In this document: positions 23,873-34,961 of the stretch, piece after piece
Numbering within the stretch: the stretch's first letter is position 1
Layout of the letters: the number at the start of each line of letters is the position of its first letter
Program-made: the position numbers and the translations under genes
Assembly: GCA_020205615.1 (NCBI GenBank)
Contig: JAINUW010000472.1
Span: 62,001 to 126,000, forward strand
DNA: 64,000 bases
From: Panax quinquefolius
Lineage: Eukaryota > Streptophyta > Magnoliopsida > Apiales > Araliaceae
Reading direction: 5' to 3'
Notes under the pieces: model-generated
What the model was told of the DNA's origin: nothing
Seen by the model: the letters and a program-made list of their open reading frames with translations, nothing else
Database searches by the model: none

Positions 23873-25456
23873 ATGACTCTCCTGATGTTTCAGGTTCCCG
23901 TAGGGTTCATAGAGGGTATGCTAGAGCATTGGATACCAGAGAGACAGGTCTTCCATTTTGGCATCCATAAGTTGACTCCTACTCTGAAGGAGTATGCACG
24001 GTTGACAGCGCTTCCTTTAGACAGACCTTGCGTGCGGATGGCCATCGGCGACATGAGCCGACAATTTATGACTCTCATCGGGGCTGAGGCATAGAGTTGT
24101 GCTGGATGAGATCACATCTGATCACGTTGTATCCCAGAATTTTCTAATGGACGGATTTGGCTTTGAGGATAGTTATAATTGGCACTCAGGGGATTTCACC
24201 ATGTCGGAGGTTTATTGCCACTCGGCCAGAGTAGATGTACTGCTATTGTGCGTATTATCGTATGTATACATGGCACGATACATGAATGAGCTAAATATTG
24301 GCGTCACCATGGCAGTGAGAGCTCTTAGGGCGGGTCACACCATTGTACCGATGATCATCGCAGAGACGCTGAGGTCAACCACATATTGCAGCACTTACCA
24401 TGCAGGGGTATTCACAGGCAGCTCGGTCATGTTGTACGTGTGGTTTATGTCACACTTGAGACCAATTGACACTTTTAGATGGCATGGGTATTGTTTCACC
24501 TATGACATAGCCATGTCGTACTCCTTTCAGCCTGCAGAGTGTACAGATCCTGCATCTTGGTCTATTTTCTTGGCAGGGATCGGAGATCCGCTTGACATAT
24601 TATCGTGTTTAGGGCTCAGCTCACTTTATAGCTTCATCACTCATGCTCCAGGCATGTATTATCTCCCTCTAGCTGGTTTGAGGGGAATAACTACTTACCA
24701 CCCACTGGCCGTGATGTGTCAGTTAGACCAGTTCTAGGATTTCCATCCTTTTGAAGGGGCATTGAGTCAACGCTTAGCTTCTCGCCACTTATCAGCAGAG
24801 GATAGATCCAGGTTGTATGCCTGTTAGGATCAGTGTGAGCTAGCTGAGTTTTCCATTAGCCATCCGGGTTGTTCTGTAGAGTATTTTGCATGGATTGAGA
24901 TAGATACGGCATTGACTATAGCAGTATCCACAGTGCAGGGGATTGATTTTGACGATGGGGAGCCTATGGAGGAGACTTTTATTCCCACTAAGGAGGGTTT
25001 ATCTACTGGGTTGCCAGCATTTATGATGGATTCTCCCACTACGAGTGCTATTATGATTCTGCATTCAGCACAGTATCTGGAGCAGAGTTTACATCTGATG
25101 ACCTTTGAGAGAGATCATGCTAGGGCCTTGATGTTGATAGCTCTTGATGGGAGAGACACTGCTTTGTTGGAGAGGGACGAGGCTAGATCAGCCAGAGATG
25201 CATTGATTATAGAGCGGAATGCTTCCTATCTGTATGGGATGTGGCTGTCAAAGATAGTACTTCAGTGAAATCCTTTACGACTGGCATCCTTGCCGACATG
25301 AGTGCATACATTGATGAGCATCATACAACCATGCAGTTAGCCTCGGATCTGCTAGCTCGTGTAGATACCATTGGACAGGAGCTTGCAGCGTTACCTCCTT
25401 CTTCGAAGAGGGATGCTATGTTAAATCTGATAGTCTACATACATACAGATCCGTAG
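23873..25456 (+). pseudogene. Antisense extra gene of R2: DUF7745/plant-mobile-domain-like
   Basis: It runs opposite to R2's gag-pol. Piece 1 (23873-24094) has FIEGMLEHWIPERQVFHFGI then LTPTLKEYARL, the opening pattern of DUF7745/plant-mobile-domain proteins (a helix, then FTF...L-PTLEEY). Piece 2 (24099-24737, another frame) ends with YYLPLAGLRGITTYHPLAVM, like the family's LIGTRGCINYNP block. The same frame continues through two stops (24735-24737 and about 24825) to 25268, ending in a charged helix RDEARSARDALIIERNAS. A final shift gives 25241-25456. Antisense extra ORFs between pol and 3' LTR are known in Tat/Ogre/Retand elements; their function is unresolved. A TTTCAG just before 23894 may be a splice acceptor. 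Confidence 0.7.
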
Positions 25457-26818
25457 ATAGACTTATATTTTCCTGCACAGACTAGCTTAGCCATTTTGTC
25501 ATGTACATCACATATTGTATATATTAAACAACATTATATATGGTAGGGAAATATATTTTGGTTCACTTCCCTTTCAATTATGCCTTGATACTTGCTTGAT
25601 ATTTGCTTGTTTTTCTAGGGCTTGTGATCTTGATGCATTCTGAACTCATCCTTGATGTGTGGACATTGAGACGCCGCAGGATCTTTCAGAATAGATCATT
25701 GATCTATGTGTATCCCTACCATCTTTGGTGTCTTGGGACTAGTTTTTGTATGGAAATGTGGAGAGGAGTGTGGCTTTTCCTCTTTGAGATTGACCGCACC
25801 ACAGATATTTGCCAGTACTCCTATTTAAGAGGAGCCTAGTTAATTCCATCTCTTATGCATTGGTGTTGCTCTTTGATGCACAACCGTAGCTTAGATGGTC
25901 GCCAGATCTCCTATTTTTGAGGAGAAGTCAGGTAGTTCCATCCCTTATGTCTAAAGCTGATGAAATATGGTGGATTGAAGTTTGATCCCAGTACCATGTG
26001 ATAAGTATTTGTGTTTTCGTAGGGGGTTAGACCGAATCATAAATGGTTGCCTACGTACTCCTATTAAAGAGGAGAATAGGTCTGCGTAGTTCGAACCTGG
26101 TGTAAAAGGTTCAACGCTGAATGGTGTAGAAGAGTGTAGGAATGTTTTTGTTGTTTTTGTTTATGTGGAGAAAAGGTAGAAGTGTTTTTGTTGTTTTTAT
26201 TTTTTGTAGAGAAAGGGCAGAAATGTTGTGTTTTTTTTTTTGCGACTGGGCCATATAAAATATGGTTGCCTACATACTCCCGGGTATCAGGGAGATCAGG
26301 TCGACGTAGTTCGCCCCTCAAGATGATTTGTAACCGAAAAGAAGTTTGAATCCCATGTGTAGGCTAAACTGCAGGGGAAAGAAAGTTTGATACCATGCTT
26401 GGGACAAAATGCAGGTGTGAAAAAGTTTGATCCTAAGTTTAGGACAAACTGCAAGTGTTAAAAAGTTTGATCCTATATTTAGGATAAACTGCAGGTGTGA
26501 AAGGTTCAATCCATGGTGGGATAACCAAAATTGTATGAAAGGTTTGATATGAGGTGAAACCAGGCTACTGGCTTGAAGAGTATGTTTCCCTAAGGGGCAG
26601 AAGAGTATGCAGAAGATTTTATATGTAAGAAAGGGTTAGAAAACCTGAATGATTGGTGATCTGATGATCTAACACCAGGATGTTTGCATGATTGTAACCT
26701 CAGACATAGTACCGTTTCACGGTGTCCGAGTTGATGAGTTGTGCAAATTCATCGTCGTCCATTTCCTGTAGTCTGAGAGCACCTCCTGTCAATACCTCCT
26801 TAACAACAAACGGGCCTT
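25457..26818. other. R2 non-coding region between antisense gene and integrase
   Basis: It holds four spaced hairpins of the form CTCCTATTWAAGAGGAG (25818, 25908, 26058, 26277), each in a context like GGTTGCCTACGTA...CGTAGTTCGAACC. A 40-bp tandem repeat follows (about 26340-26510; GTTTGA at 26344, 26385, 26425, 26465). A plus-strand open frame at 25603-25839 has no recognisable family. Confidence 0.7.
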
Positions 26819-26819
26819 C

Positions 26820-27864
26820 CTAGTTTGGAGCGAATTTTCCCTTAGATTGATCTTGGTTGTTAATGATCTTCTTCAAAACCAAGTCATGTTGTTTAAACTG
26901 CCGTAACCGGACTTTTCTATTGTAGGATCTGGCAATCCTTTGTTGATATAACTGACCATGGAAGATAGTCGTTATTCGCCTTTCGTCTATTAGATACAAT
27001 TGGTGATATCTGTTTTGGACCCATTGGTCTTCATCCAGCTGAGCGTCCATCAACACTCTGAGGGATTTCATTTCCACCTCTATGGGGAGTACTGCTTCCA
27101 TCCCATAGGCTAATGACTAGGGGGTTTCCCTAGTGGAAGTACGCATTGAAGTTCTATAGGCTAATAGAGTTAGAGGCAAGAGGTCAGGCCATCCTTTGTG
27201 ATTGGCGGACATCTTCTGCATGATCTTCTTGATGTTTTTATTAGCCACTTCAACAGCACCATTCATCTTTGGATGGTAGATGATGGAGTTAAGGTGTTTG
27301 ATGTGGAATTTACTGCATAACTCCTCCATCATTTTGTTGTTGAGGTTCTTTGCATTGTCTGACACAATTACCTATGGTTGTCCATATCGACAAATAACAT
27401 TATTTCTAATGAAAACAATGATGAATTCTTTGGTAACCCTAGGGAAAGTGGCTGCTTCCACCCACTTGGTGAAGTAGTCGATCATGGTGAAGATAAATCG
27501 ATGCCCATTACTGGCTTTAGGCTCGATGGGCCCAATCATGTCCATTCCCCACATTGAGATGGGCCAGGGCGAATTCATATTGTGGAGTTCCCTTGGAAGG
27601 GGCGTGGATAGCATTTTCATGAACTTTGCATTGATAGAACCTCTTGACGTGATCATCACAGTCAGCCTTGAGAGTAAGCCAGTAATACCCTGTTCTAAGG
27701 ATCTTCTTAACAAGTAAAGGGGCGCTCATGTATGGGCCACATACTCTACCATGGATTTCATCCATGAGCCTCTGAGCTTGGTCTTTGTCCAGACATCTAA
27801 GGAGTCCTAATCCTACATCTCTTTTGTAGAGTGCATCTTCGCTCAGGTAGAATTTCATAGTCAT
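26820..27864 (-). pseudogene. R2 integrase
   Basis: Three overlapping minus-strand pieces. 27517-27864 is the zinc-binding region, but its HHCC pattern is damaged (CGPYM where CGPHM is usual, and FYQC where a CxxC is usual). 27372-27713 holds the first catalytic Asp (WGMDMIGPI). 27117-27365 holds the second (SDNAKNLN) and the catalytic Glu (GAVEVANKN). 26820-27101 is the C-terminal domain. Integrase inserts the cDNA in the nucleus. Frameshifts and lost zinc ligands make it inactive. Confidence 0.85.
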
Positions 27865-27989
27865 TCGATGGATCCGCCTTTTTTCAGTCGGGCTCGCCTC
27901 AGCGGGTGTAGATCAATCTCGCAGATAATCCTTGATATGCTGATACCAAGGGTGTTGGATGGGAGGTAGCTCATCTGATACTTCTCCAA

Positions 27990-28592
27990 CATAATTCCCA
28001 TAGGCTGGAGCCTTTTATAGGGCAAATAGGATGCTTGGCATGTTTTCCTTGTCATGTATGTTGATCAAGGACGCCAAAGTTGCTAGCGCATCCGCAAAGT
28101 CATTCCTATTCTGAGGAATGTGGAGGAAGTTTACTTCTTCGAACTCCGAAGTCATCTGTAAAACTTGCCGATGATAAGGCAACAAATGTAGTAGCTCTTT
28201 GGTTTGATAGATTCTCGTGGTCAATTTGATTTCCAATTCCGAATCCCCAAAGATAGTTAACCGTCTGATGCCCATTGAGTGAGCAAGTTTTAGCCCCATG
28301 ATATAGCCTTCATATTCGGCTGTGTTGTTGGTGCTAACAAACTGCAATTTGACTACGACGGATATCTGCTCCCGTCTTTGGACACTAGAAATTGCTCCGG
28401 CTCAAGAACCTTCGTGTTAATGACTCCATCAAAATACATTTTCCACGTATGGCATGCATCGTACTGATGGTGTTGCTGAATTGCCATAACCCCTTCATCG
28501 GGGAAGCATGTTTCTAAGGGTTTGTAATCCCCTACAGGTGTGGCAGCCAGTTGATCCACAATTCCTTGTCCTTTAATGGACTTTTGTGTCAC
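27990..28592 (-). pseudogene. R2 archaeal-type RNase H (aRH)
   Basis: Two frames: 28353-28592 has the first Asp in KMYFDGVIN; 28015-28347 has NNTAEYEGYIMGL (Glu), FGDSELEI (Asp) and NDFADALATLASL (last Asp). All four acidic positions are present although a frameshift and stop separate the first. Having this second RNase H beside the ordinary one is what places R2 in the Tat lineage. Confidence 0.85.
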
Positions 28593-28599
28593 GTAGATG

Positions 28600-28982
28600 A
28601 TGTCAAATTGTTGCAGAATTAACTGCCATCTGGATAGCTAACAATTCAGTATGGGCTTATTGAACACGTATTTGAGAGGATCCACGCAGGATATAAGATT
28701 GGTTGTGTGACCATGGAGGTAATGCTGTAACCTCATGGAAGTCCATGCTAAAGCACAACAAGTCTTCTCAATCAGAGTGTACTTGTATTCACTGCTGTTG
28801 AATCTTTTGATGAGGTAATAGATAGCTCGCTCTTGGCCTCTATCGTCTTTGTGTCCCAGCATGCACCCCATAGCATTGTCATTGATGGAAAGGTACATGA
28901 ACAGGGGAACATCATTCCTGGGTGGTACCAAGACAGGAGCATTAACCAACTGCTCTTTGATTGTAAGGAAGGCTTTCTAACA
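28600..28982 (-). pseudogene. R2 retroviral-type RNase H
   Basis: 28638-28949 on the minus strand contains PLFMYLSINDNAMGCMLGHK and ALAWTSMRLQHYLHGHTT, the standard Ty3/gypsy RNase H in a decayed form. Its usual acidic residues are partly replaced (LSINDNA, SCVDPLK). It follows RT directly. Confidence 0.78.
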
Positions 28983-30185
28983 CTCATCATTCCATTTCAT
29001 GGAGGAGTTCTTCCTTACAAGCTTGAAGATGGGCTCACAGGTTGCTGTGAGTTAAGAAATAAACTTGCTAATGAAGTTGATTCTTCCCAAAAATCCCCGT
29101 ATTTCCTTCTCTGTCTGAGGAACATGCATTTCCCTGATGGCCTGGATTTTGGTGGGATCTAGCTCCATCCCTTTGCGGCTGACTAGGAAACCTAGCAACT
29201 TGCCTGATTTAACACCAAAGGCGCACTTGGCTGGATTCAACTTCAAGTTGTACTTACGTAACCTGTTGAAAATCTTTCTGAGATGGTCTAAGTGATCTTC
29301 ATCCCTTCGGGATTTGACAATGATGTCATCCACGTAGATCTCTATCTCTTTGTGCATTAAGTCATGGAAAAGAGCCATCATAGCTCGCTGATAGGTTGCT
29401 CCAACATTGATGAGGCCAAATGACAACCGTCTATAACAAAAGGTTCCCCAAGGTGTGATGAAAGTAGTTTTCTCACGATCTTCCTCAGCAACCATAATCT
29501 GATGATAACCCGCGAAACAATCCGCAAAGGAGTACATGCCGTATTAAGCAGTATTGTCAATGAGAATGTGGATAAATGGCATAAGAAAGCTATCTTTAAG
29601 TCAAGCTTTCTTCAGATCCTGGTAATCCACACAAACTCACACCTTTTCTCATGGTTTAGGCACGTGGACTATGTTTGATAACCATTCAGGGTATGTAGAC
29701 ACCATAATGATGTTCGCTTGAAATTATTTCACGATTTTTTCTTTAACCTATAAACTCCACTCAGGTTTCAATCGCCTGAGCTTCTGCCTGACTGGCTTGA
29801 ATCCCTCTTTAATGGGAAGGCGATGAAGGACAATGTCAGTGGACAAACCCACCATGTCTTCGTGAGACCATGCAAACACATCCTGGAATTGGGTTAGTAG
29901 CGTAACCATGTCATTCCTTTGGTTTGGAGTAAGGTCTGAACCAATCTGGATTAGCTTAGGGTTTTCTAAGGTTCTGAGATTGAAAGAGGTGGTTTAATCA
30001 AGGTTAGGTTTAGATTTATCTTTGACCCATTCCTTAATCTCTTGAGGCATCTCAATGTTCTCTTGTACTTCCATCAAGTCTGAGTCCAACTTTTCATCAA
30101 AGTTATAGTTCTTGTGGAGAAAAGGCACCTCATCAGCAAGTACAGGCACATCTAAACTCAGAGTCCTGAAATAATATGCTTTCAC
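28983..30185 (-). pseudogene. R2 reverse transcriptase
   Basis: The main open piece, 29052-29537, has ADCFAGYHQI, the catalytic IYVDDIIVKS and LLGFLVSRKGMELDPTKI. The N-terminal part (about 29540-29990) contains DVFAWSHEDMVG and VCVDYQDLKKA, interrupted by stops. 29994-30185 is the linker from the protease. RT copies the element RNA into DNA in the particle. The active site is intact but the frame is not. Confidence 0.85.
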
Positions 30186-30403
30186 TTAATATATGAAACT
30201 GTTTAATCATAAAAAAGTGTTAGCATGTACTGATAAAACAACTACTAATCTTGTCTGAGAAAATTAAGCGATTAAAGTTATCTCAGGCGGATGGAATTTG
30301 AATTTTTACCTACGTTTTACCTCGTCGTCCAATGCATGGAGTGCTGTTCCAATGATGGAGGGGCTATCATCGTCCTCCTTCTCCCTGATGATGACCATGA
30401 TAT

Positions 30404-31340
30404 CTAGGCAATCATCGTCTGGGTATATCTGTTTGTATGCTCATCATGGACAATGATGTGTATGCCTGACATCATCATGGCGATGTCTTGTTTACGTTTC
30501 TGTTCCCTCTCTTCCACTTCGGGAACAGGAATCAGGACCTCTTTTGCTTTAACTGGTATTGGTTTGGGAATTAGCATAGCTATAACATGGGTTGGCACCT
30601 CTACCGGAGATTGTATCAGCTCAGGAGTTGCAGGTGGAGAAAATCACCGTATGGCAGAAGTTGAAGAAATATGTTTGTGCTTATGAGGATTCCTGTGACT
30701 GGAGCTAGCAGAATAGCCTAATCCAGCTGTCCCTATTTGACTGGGCACTTGAATAGGGTGCTTAATACCCTGATGATCTTTGCCCAACCCTTGTCCAGGT
30801 TGATAACCCAACGACATCATCTCTTGAGTGGCTGACATAACCTCAACAAAAATCTTGGGTGTAAGAGGTGGCGCCCCAATGGGATGGTAATGAGTGTTGC
30901 TCACCTCCAGGGTATAGAAATTGACTGGCTCAATTTCTGAATTGAAGTTGATTAGTGGCATATCACTTTGTTCCGGACTTTTCAGCTCAGCATTAACAAT
31001 GACTAGGCTATTGTTGATAATGTAATTGAGTTGTTGATGAAGGGTGGAAGGGATGGCTCCAGCCATATGAATCCATGGTCTTCCCAACAGTAGGTTGTAT
31101 CTTGTGGCTATTTTGAGCACGTGAAAGGACACATTGAATGTATGTGGACCAATCTCAACTAGTAATTCAATTACTCCAACGGCGTTTCGTCGGGACCCAT
31201 CAAAAGCTTTGATAACTGTATGGCTGCTTTTGATCCTCTTGGGGTTGATGTTCATCTTCTCCAAGGTTACATAAGGACAGATATTCAGAGATGGAGATCT
31301 ATCAAGACTCCCCCAACCATGTATCCGGAGGACAACATCG
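30404..31340 (-). pseudogene. R2 protease with G-patch, and linker
   Basis: 30644-31264 is open for 206 residues. It has RNAVGVIELLVEIGPHTFNV and NLLLGRPWIHMAGAIPSTLH (the Tat protease C-terminal flank). A G-patch, SLGYQPGQGLGKDHQGI, follows at about 30709-30830. The active site should lie just upstream at about 31290-31320, but there IDLHL replaces the usual ID-NGSS, so catalysis is lost. 30404-30598 is an unassigned linker toward RT. Confidence 0.78.
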
Positions 31341-32385
31341 CTATATGCAACGACTTACAATGACCGGTCCCTTCAGCGGGTATGTTGTCATTAGTGAAAG
31401 ATATCACATTATTGTTGAAAATGTGATCAACCAGATGTTGAAATTTTTCCACATCCAATGATTTCGGTAAATAGGCTTCTTCCAAGACTCTTAGCAATAT
31501 TTTCCTGTGATCTTCAGAAGAGAAAACCAAGTCCAATATAGAAATTTGCTGTAGAGCTTCTTTCAAGCTTAAAACCACTTTGGCTTCATTATGGCCCATG
31601 GTACGAAGAAATTCTTCAATCTTCTCCATGGGAACTTTCCCATTTGATTTGATTAAGAGCTTCATCACCCGATGGGGAAGATACAGTGGATTCTCCTTCG
31701 ACACTGCAGCAGTTGTATGTGATGTAGATCCTTCAGCCTGTCCATAATTCCATGGGACTTTGTGTAAGCTGATAACATGTTACTGTGGTCTGAATGGTAA
31801 GTTAATTGGATCTGGTGCAGCAACTTTCAAAGAATTGTCAGCTCATTTGAGTTAAATTGCTTGTATTGTGGGTGGTTTAGCAGCCACATCATCCTCAGTG
31901 GATATAACTGCTATGTCGTCCTTCCATTTTGTAGGACATATGTTCCCACTCTCGAGTAACAAAGTGTCGTCATCTGCCATTCGCAGGACACCACTGTCAA
32001 TTAAATTCTGAATGAGGTGGCGGAGTGCCCAACATTCTTCTATGTTGTGACCACGAGAGTGGGAGTGATATTGGCATACTCCCTCAAAATTAAATCGTCT
32101 GGAATGGGGATTAATTGGAGGTAGAAGGGATGTAATTCTTCCTACATTGATCAACATTTGAAATATCTCCTCCATTGGTTGGCCAAGATATGTAAATTCC
32201 CATTTATTGGCAAATTCCCGTCGGGCTTTGGCACTTGCTCTTTTCGCAACTTTATCCTCCAATGTCTCACTTTCTGGATTCATGACAAAAAGAAGGAGAC
32301 TAGCATGCTCCTGACTAATTAGTTGGCGTGTGACTTGGTGTTGATGAATCACCAGTTCTGCCAATTGATCTACTTGTTAGCAAAG
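31285..32385 (-). pseudogene. R2 gag, C-terminal part
   Basis: 31852-32364 (170 residues) is colinear with R1's 4072-4443 and contains GVCQYHSHSRGHNIEECWALR, a C-x2-H-x5-H-x4-C finger. 31285-31704 is the gag-protease connector (NAKVVLSLKEAL-like region). The N-terminal gag core is missing: it would lie right of the E3 insertion at 32386 but was removed with the sequence lost at 41950. Confidence 0.8.
32381..32385. repeat. Left flank CAAAG of E3 (single target duplication copy)
   Basis: CAAAG precedes the E3 LTR start. The right copy is absent because the right LTR is truncated at 41950. Confidence 0.6.
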
Positions 32386-34602
32386 TGTGACGCCCCCAAA
32401 ATAGGTATACATCACCTATTCTGAGTCGCCAAATACATGGTACAAAATACAAATACAATCTTAAATATACAACATGAGCTGTGAGTTTTAATACAAATAT
32501 TGTCTTCTAGACAGTATTCAAACTCAAAATAAGTCTTCAATACATTTATTATCACACTATTTCATAGAATAGTGAGGACTACTAATGCTATCATCAGGAC
32601 TGTCACTCCATTCCCCGACTAGTCCCTGCTACGTTCTCATTTCCTGAAGAGAACAATAAAAGCAAAAGGGTGAGCTCAACTAGCCCAGTTAGAAATATTA
32701 TGGCTAAGATAATGCAGAATAAATTATCGTTACCCTTCAACAGTGTTAAACTAATACAATATAACAAACATCAAGTTTAACTGCAGCGGAACAAGAAATC
32801 CATTAGAAGAGTCAAGTAGAGAATAAAATCTACTATCTTCTATGATTTAAACAGAATCAGGTCATGCGAAATCTGCACAGACAGGATATTCCAACATAAT
32901 AATAAAGAATGGAATAACAACAGAATTCACCAGGCATGCGATAGACCGTACATACAGGTTATTCCAACAGAATAATAAATAATGGAACCAGGTCATGCAT
33001 AATCGCTTGCAGCGTGATATATTCAAATGAATAATAAAGAATGGAATAATGAGAAGAATTTCACTATGTATGCGGTACTTAGCATGTAGGCGAGTTATTC
33101 CAATGAGAATAATAAATAGTGGAACTGTGTAAATGCATGTAATACGCATGCATGTGGATATTCCAACAGAATAATAAAGAATGAAATAATGAAGAATTTC
33201 ACCATGTATGTGGTACTTCAGATAGACAAAAGTTATTCCAACATAATAATAAGGAATGGAATAACAATAGCTCTCTTCATGAAAATGAAAGAAATAATAC
33301 CCCTTACCTTAGAATAAAGTCGATTTGGAATAGAGAGGTAGTGAGACTTCTCTTCTTCTTTCTCTCTATAATTTCTCTCTATAATAATTACTCAATAGCT
33401 TTAGTGAATTGGTGAGAAATGAAGGAAGAATGAGCTTCTATTTATAGAAAAATATAGTTTCGATAATTGCACGTTTTGGGGCTCGAAAAATTATAGTACA
33501 ATACCTCCAACTTTTCTTTCATTTTTAATTAGTCTTGCAAGTATTATCAAACTTGCACCACCTCCCCTAATAGGAAATAATGTGAATCAATAGTTCAATC
33601 ATGTGATTCAATAGTTTTAATCATGTGAAAATACGAATAATAGTATAGTACCTCCATCTATACCTCCATCTTTAACTTAGTCATGCAAGTATTATCAATC
33701 TTGCACCAACTCCCCTAATAGTACATGAATGTGAATCAATAGTACACACATGTGAACAAATAGTTATAATTATGTGAATTAATAGCAATTAATTCCTCAT
33801 TTATCTTATTAATTACCCGATAACTTCCAGACATCAATTATTATCGAAATAAATGTCTATTTTCACTAACACTAATAATTCCAACACAATGGAACTATCA
33901 ATTTTATCTTTAATCAACACGAACTTATTCATCATTAATACTATAACTCACAATATTTAACAACTAGGTCGTTCCCAAGAAAGAGGGGGCTTTCCGATAA
34001 GGATTTCTCCTTATTGGCGCGCAATTGGATGACCAAACCTTTCCTTGACAAAACTTCTAGACATTGTAAATATTGCAATTTAATAATATGAATAACTTTG
34101 TCGTCTCAATTATTGATTTAATAATATATCATATTATACAGATGTTACTGTGACAATAATTGAATCAATAATATGAGAGATATGATGCAGCAATTACTGT
34201 AGCAATAATTGAGTATAACTAAGTGACTTCTCACGTAAGCATCAATAACCAATACCGTGTGCTACTATGCAACCACGCATATTACTGTACTTTTACTTCC
34301 GGGTAGTTCAATAGTTTTAACGGTAACATTTCCGCCATTATTTTTATAAAAAGATAATTCTGTCGTTTTCTTACTATGACAATACTTCCATTGTGGGGTC
34401 CACCAATGATTGTGCCATCGTACGAATATTCCCTGTTAAAATGAATATTCCCTGACCAATCGAATATTATATAACCACTTGCTTACTTTGCAAAATTTGT
34501 AAATATTACCCATAACTATAACATTTTATTATATCCACACCATAATATTAAAATATATTTCGAGAGAAATTAATCTTTATTCATAAAAGTTGGGGTCTTA
34601 CA
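32386..34602 (-). repeat. E3 3' LTR (2,217 bp)
   Basis: It starts TGTGACGCCCCCAAAATAGG and ends GGGGTCTTACA. It contains the long minisatellite (32865-33260), a possible splice donor (33307) and a TATA box at 33438-33447. It lacks the TGCACTACGGGCCAA array seen in other copies. Confidence 0.9.
33438..33447 (-). promoter_or_regulatory. Probable TATA box in the E3 3' LTR
   Basis: CTATAAATAG on the minus strand, at the conserved LTR position. Confidence 0.6.
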
Positions 34603-34613
34603 ACCTCCCCTTC

Positions 34614-34952
34614 TTATGAAATTTCATCCTTGAAATTATGGTGCGTACTTGGTATGTCGAAGAGGTGAGGATACGTTGATTTCATTTCAGATTCTAACTC
34701 CCAGGTCATTTCCTCAACATCATGGTTTCTCCACAAAACTTTGACTTGAGGTATAACTTTAGAGCGTAGAATATGATCCTTCTTATCTGAGATTTTAACA
34801 AGTACCTCTTCATACGTTAAATCTTCCACTATCTCGTCCGGTTCTAATTCAATAATGTGGTTCGGGTCTTTCACATATTTACGTAACATAAATATATGAA
34901 AAACGTTATGAACACGAGACACACTTGGAGGTAAGGCGAGTTTATAGGCCAC
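34614..34952 (-). CDS. E3 integrase C-terminus with chromodomain
   Basis: This is a 112-residue open frame ending at a stop near the polypurine tract. It starts AYKLALPPSVSRVHNVFHIF and continues to a typical chromodomain: ILRSKVIPQVKVLWRNHDVE, then EMTWELESEM and YPHLF. The KVLWRNH core and the TWE block are kept, unlike in E1. Chromoviral chromodomains bind methylated histones and steer integration into heterochromatin. It is the C-terminal part of pol, separated from the rest by a frame break, so no functional full-length protein is expected. Confidence 0.85.
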   Translation of the reverse strand: MAYKLALPPSVSRVHNVFHIFMLRKYVKDPNHIIELEPDEIVEDLTYEEVLVKISDKKDHILRSKVIPQVKVLWRNHDVEEMTWELESEMKSTYPHLFDIPSTHHNFKDEIS

Positions 34953-34961
34953 AGTTCCTAC

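Noticed and set aside
25603..25839. 78-codon plus-strand frame after the antisense gene, preceded by TTTTTCTAG
   Set aside because: It could be a further exon, but no family resemblance was found and it overlaps one of the CTCCT/AGGAG hairpins, so it is not called as a gene.
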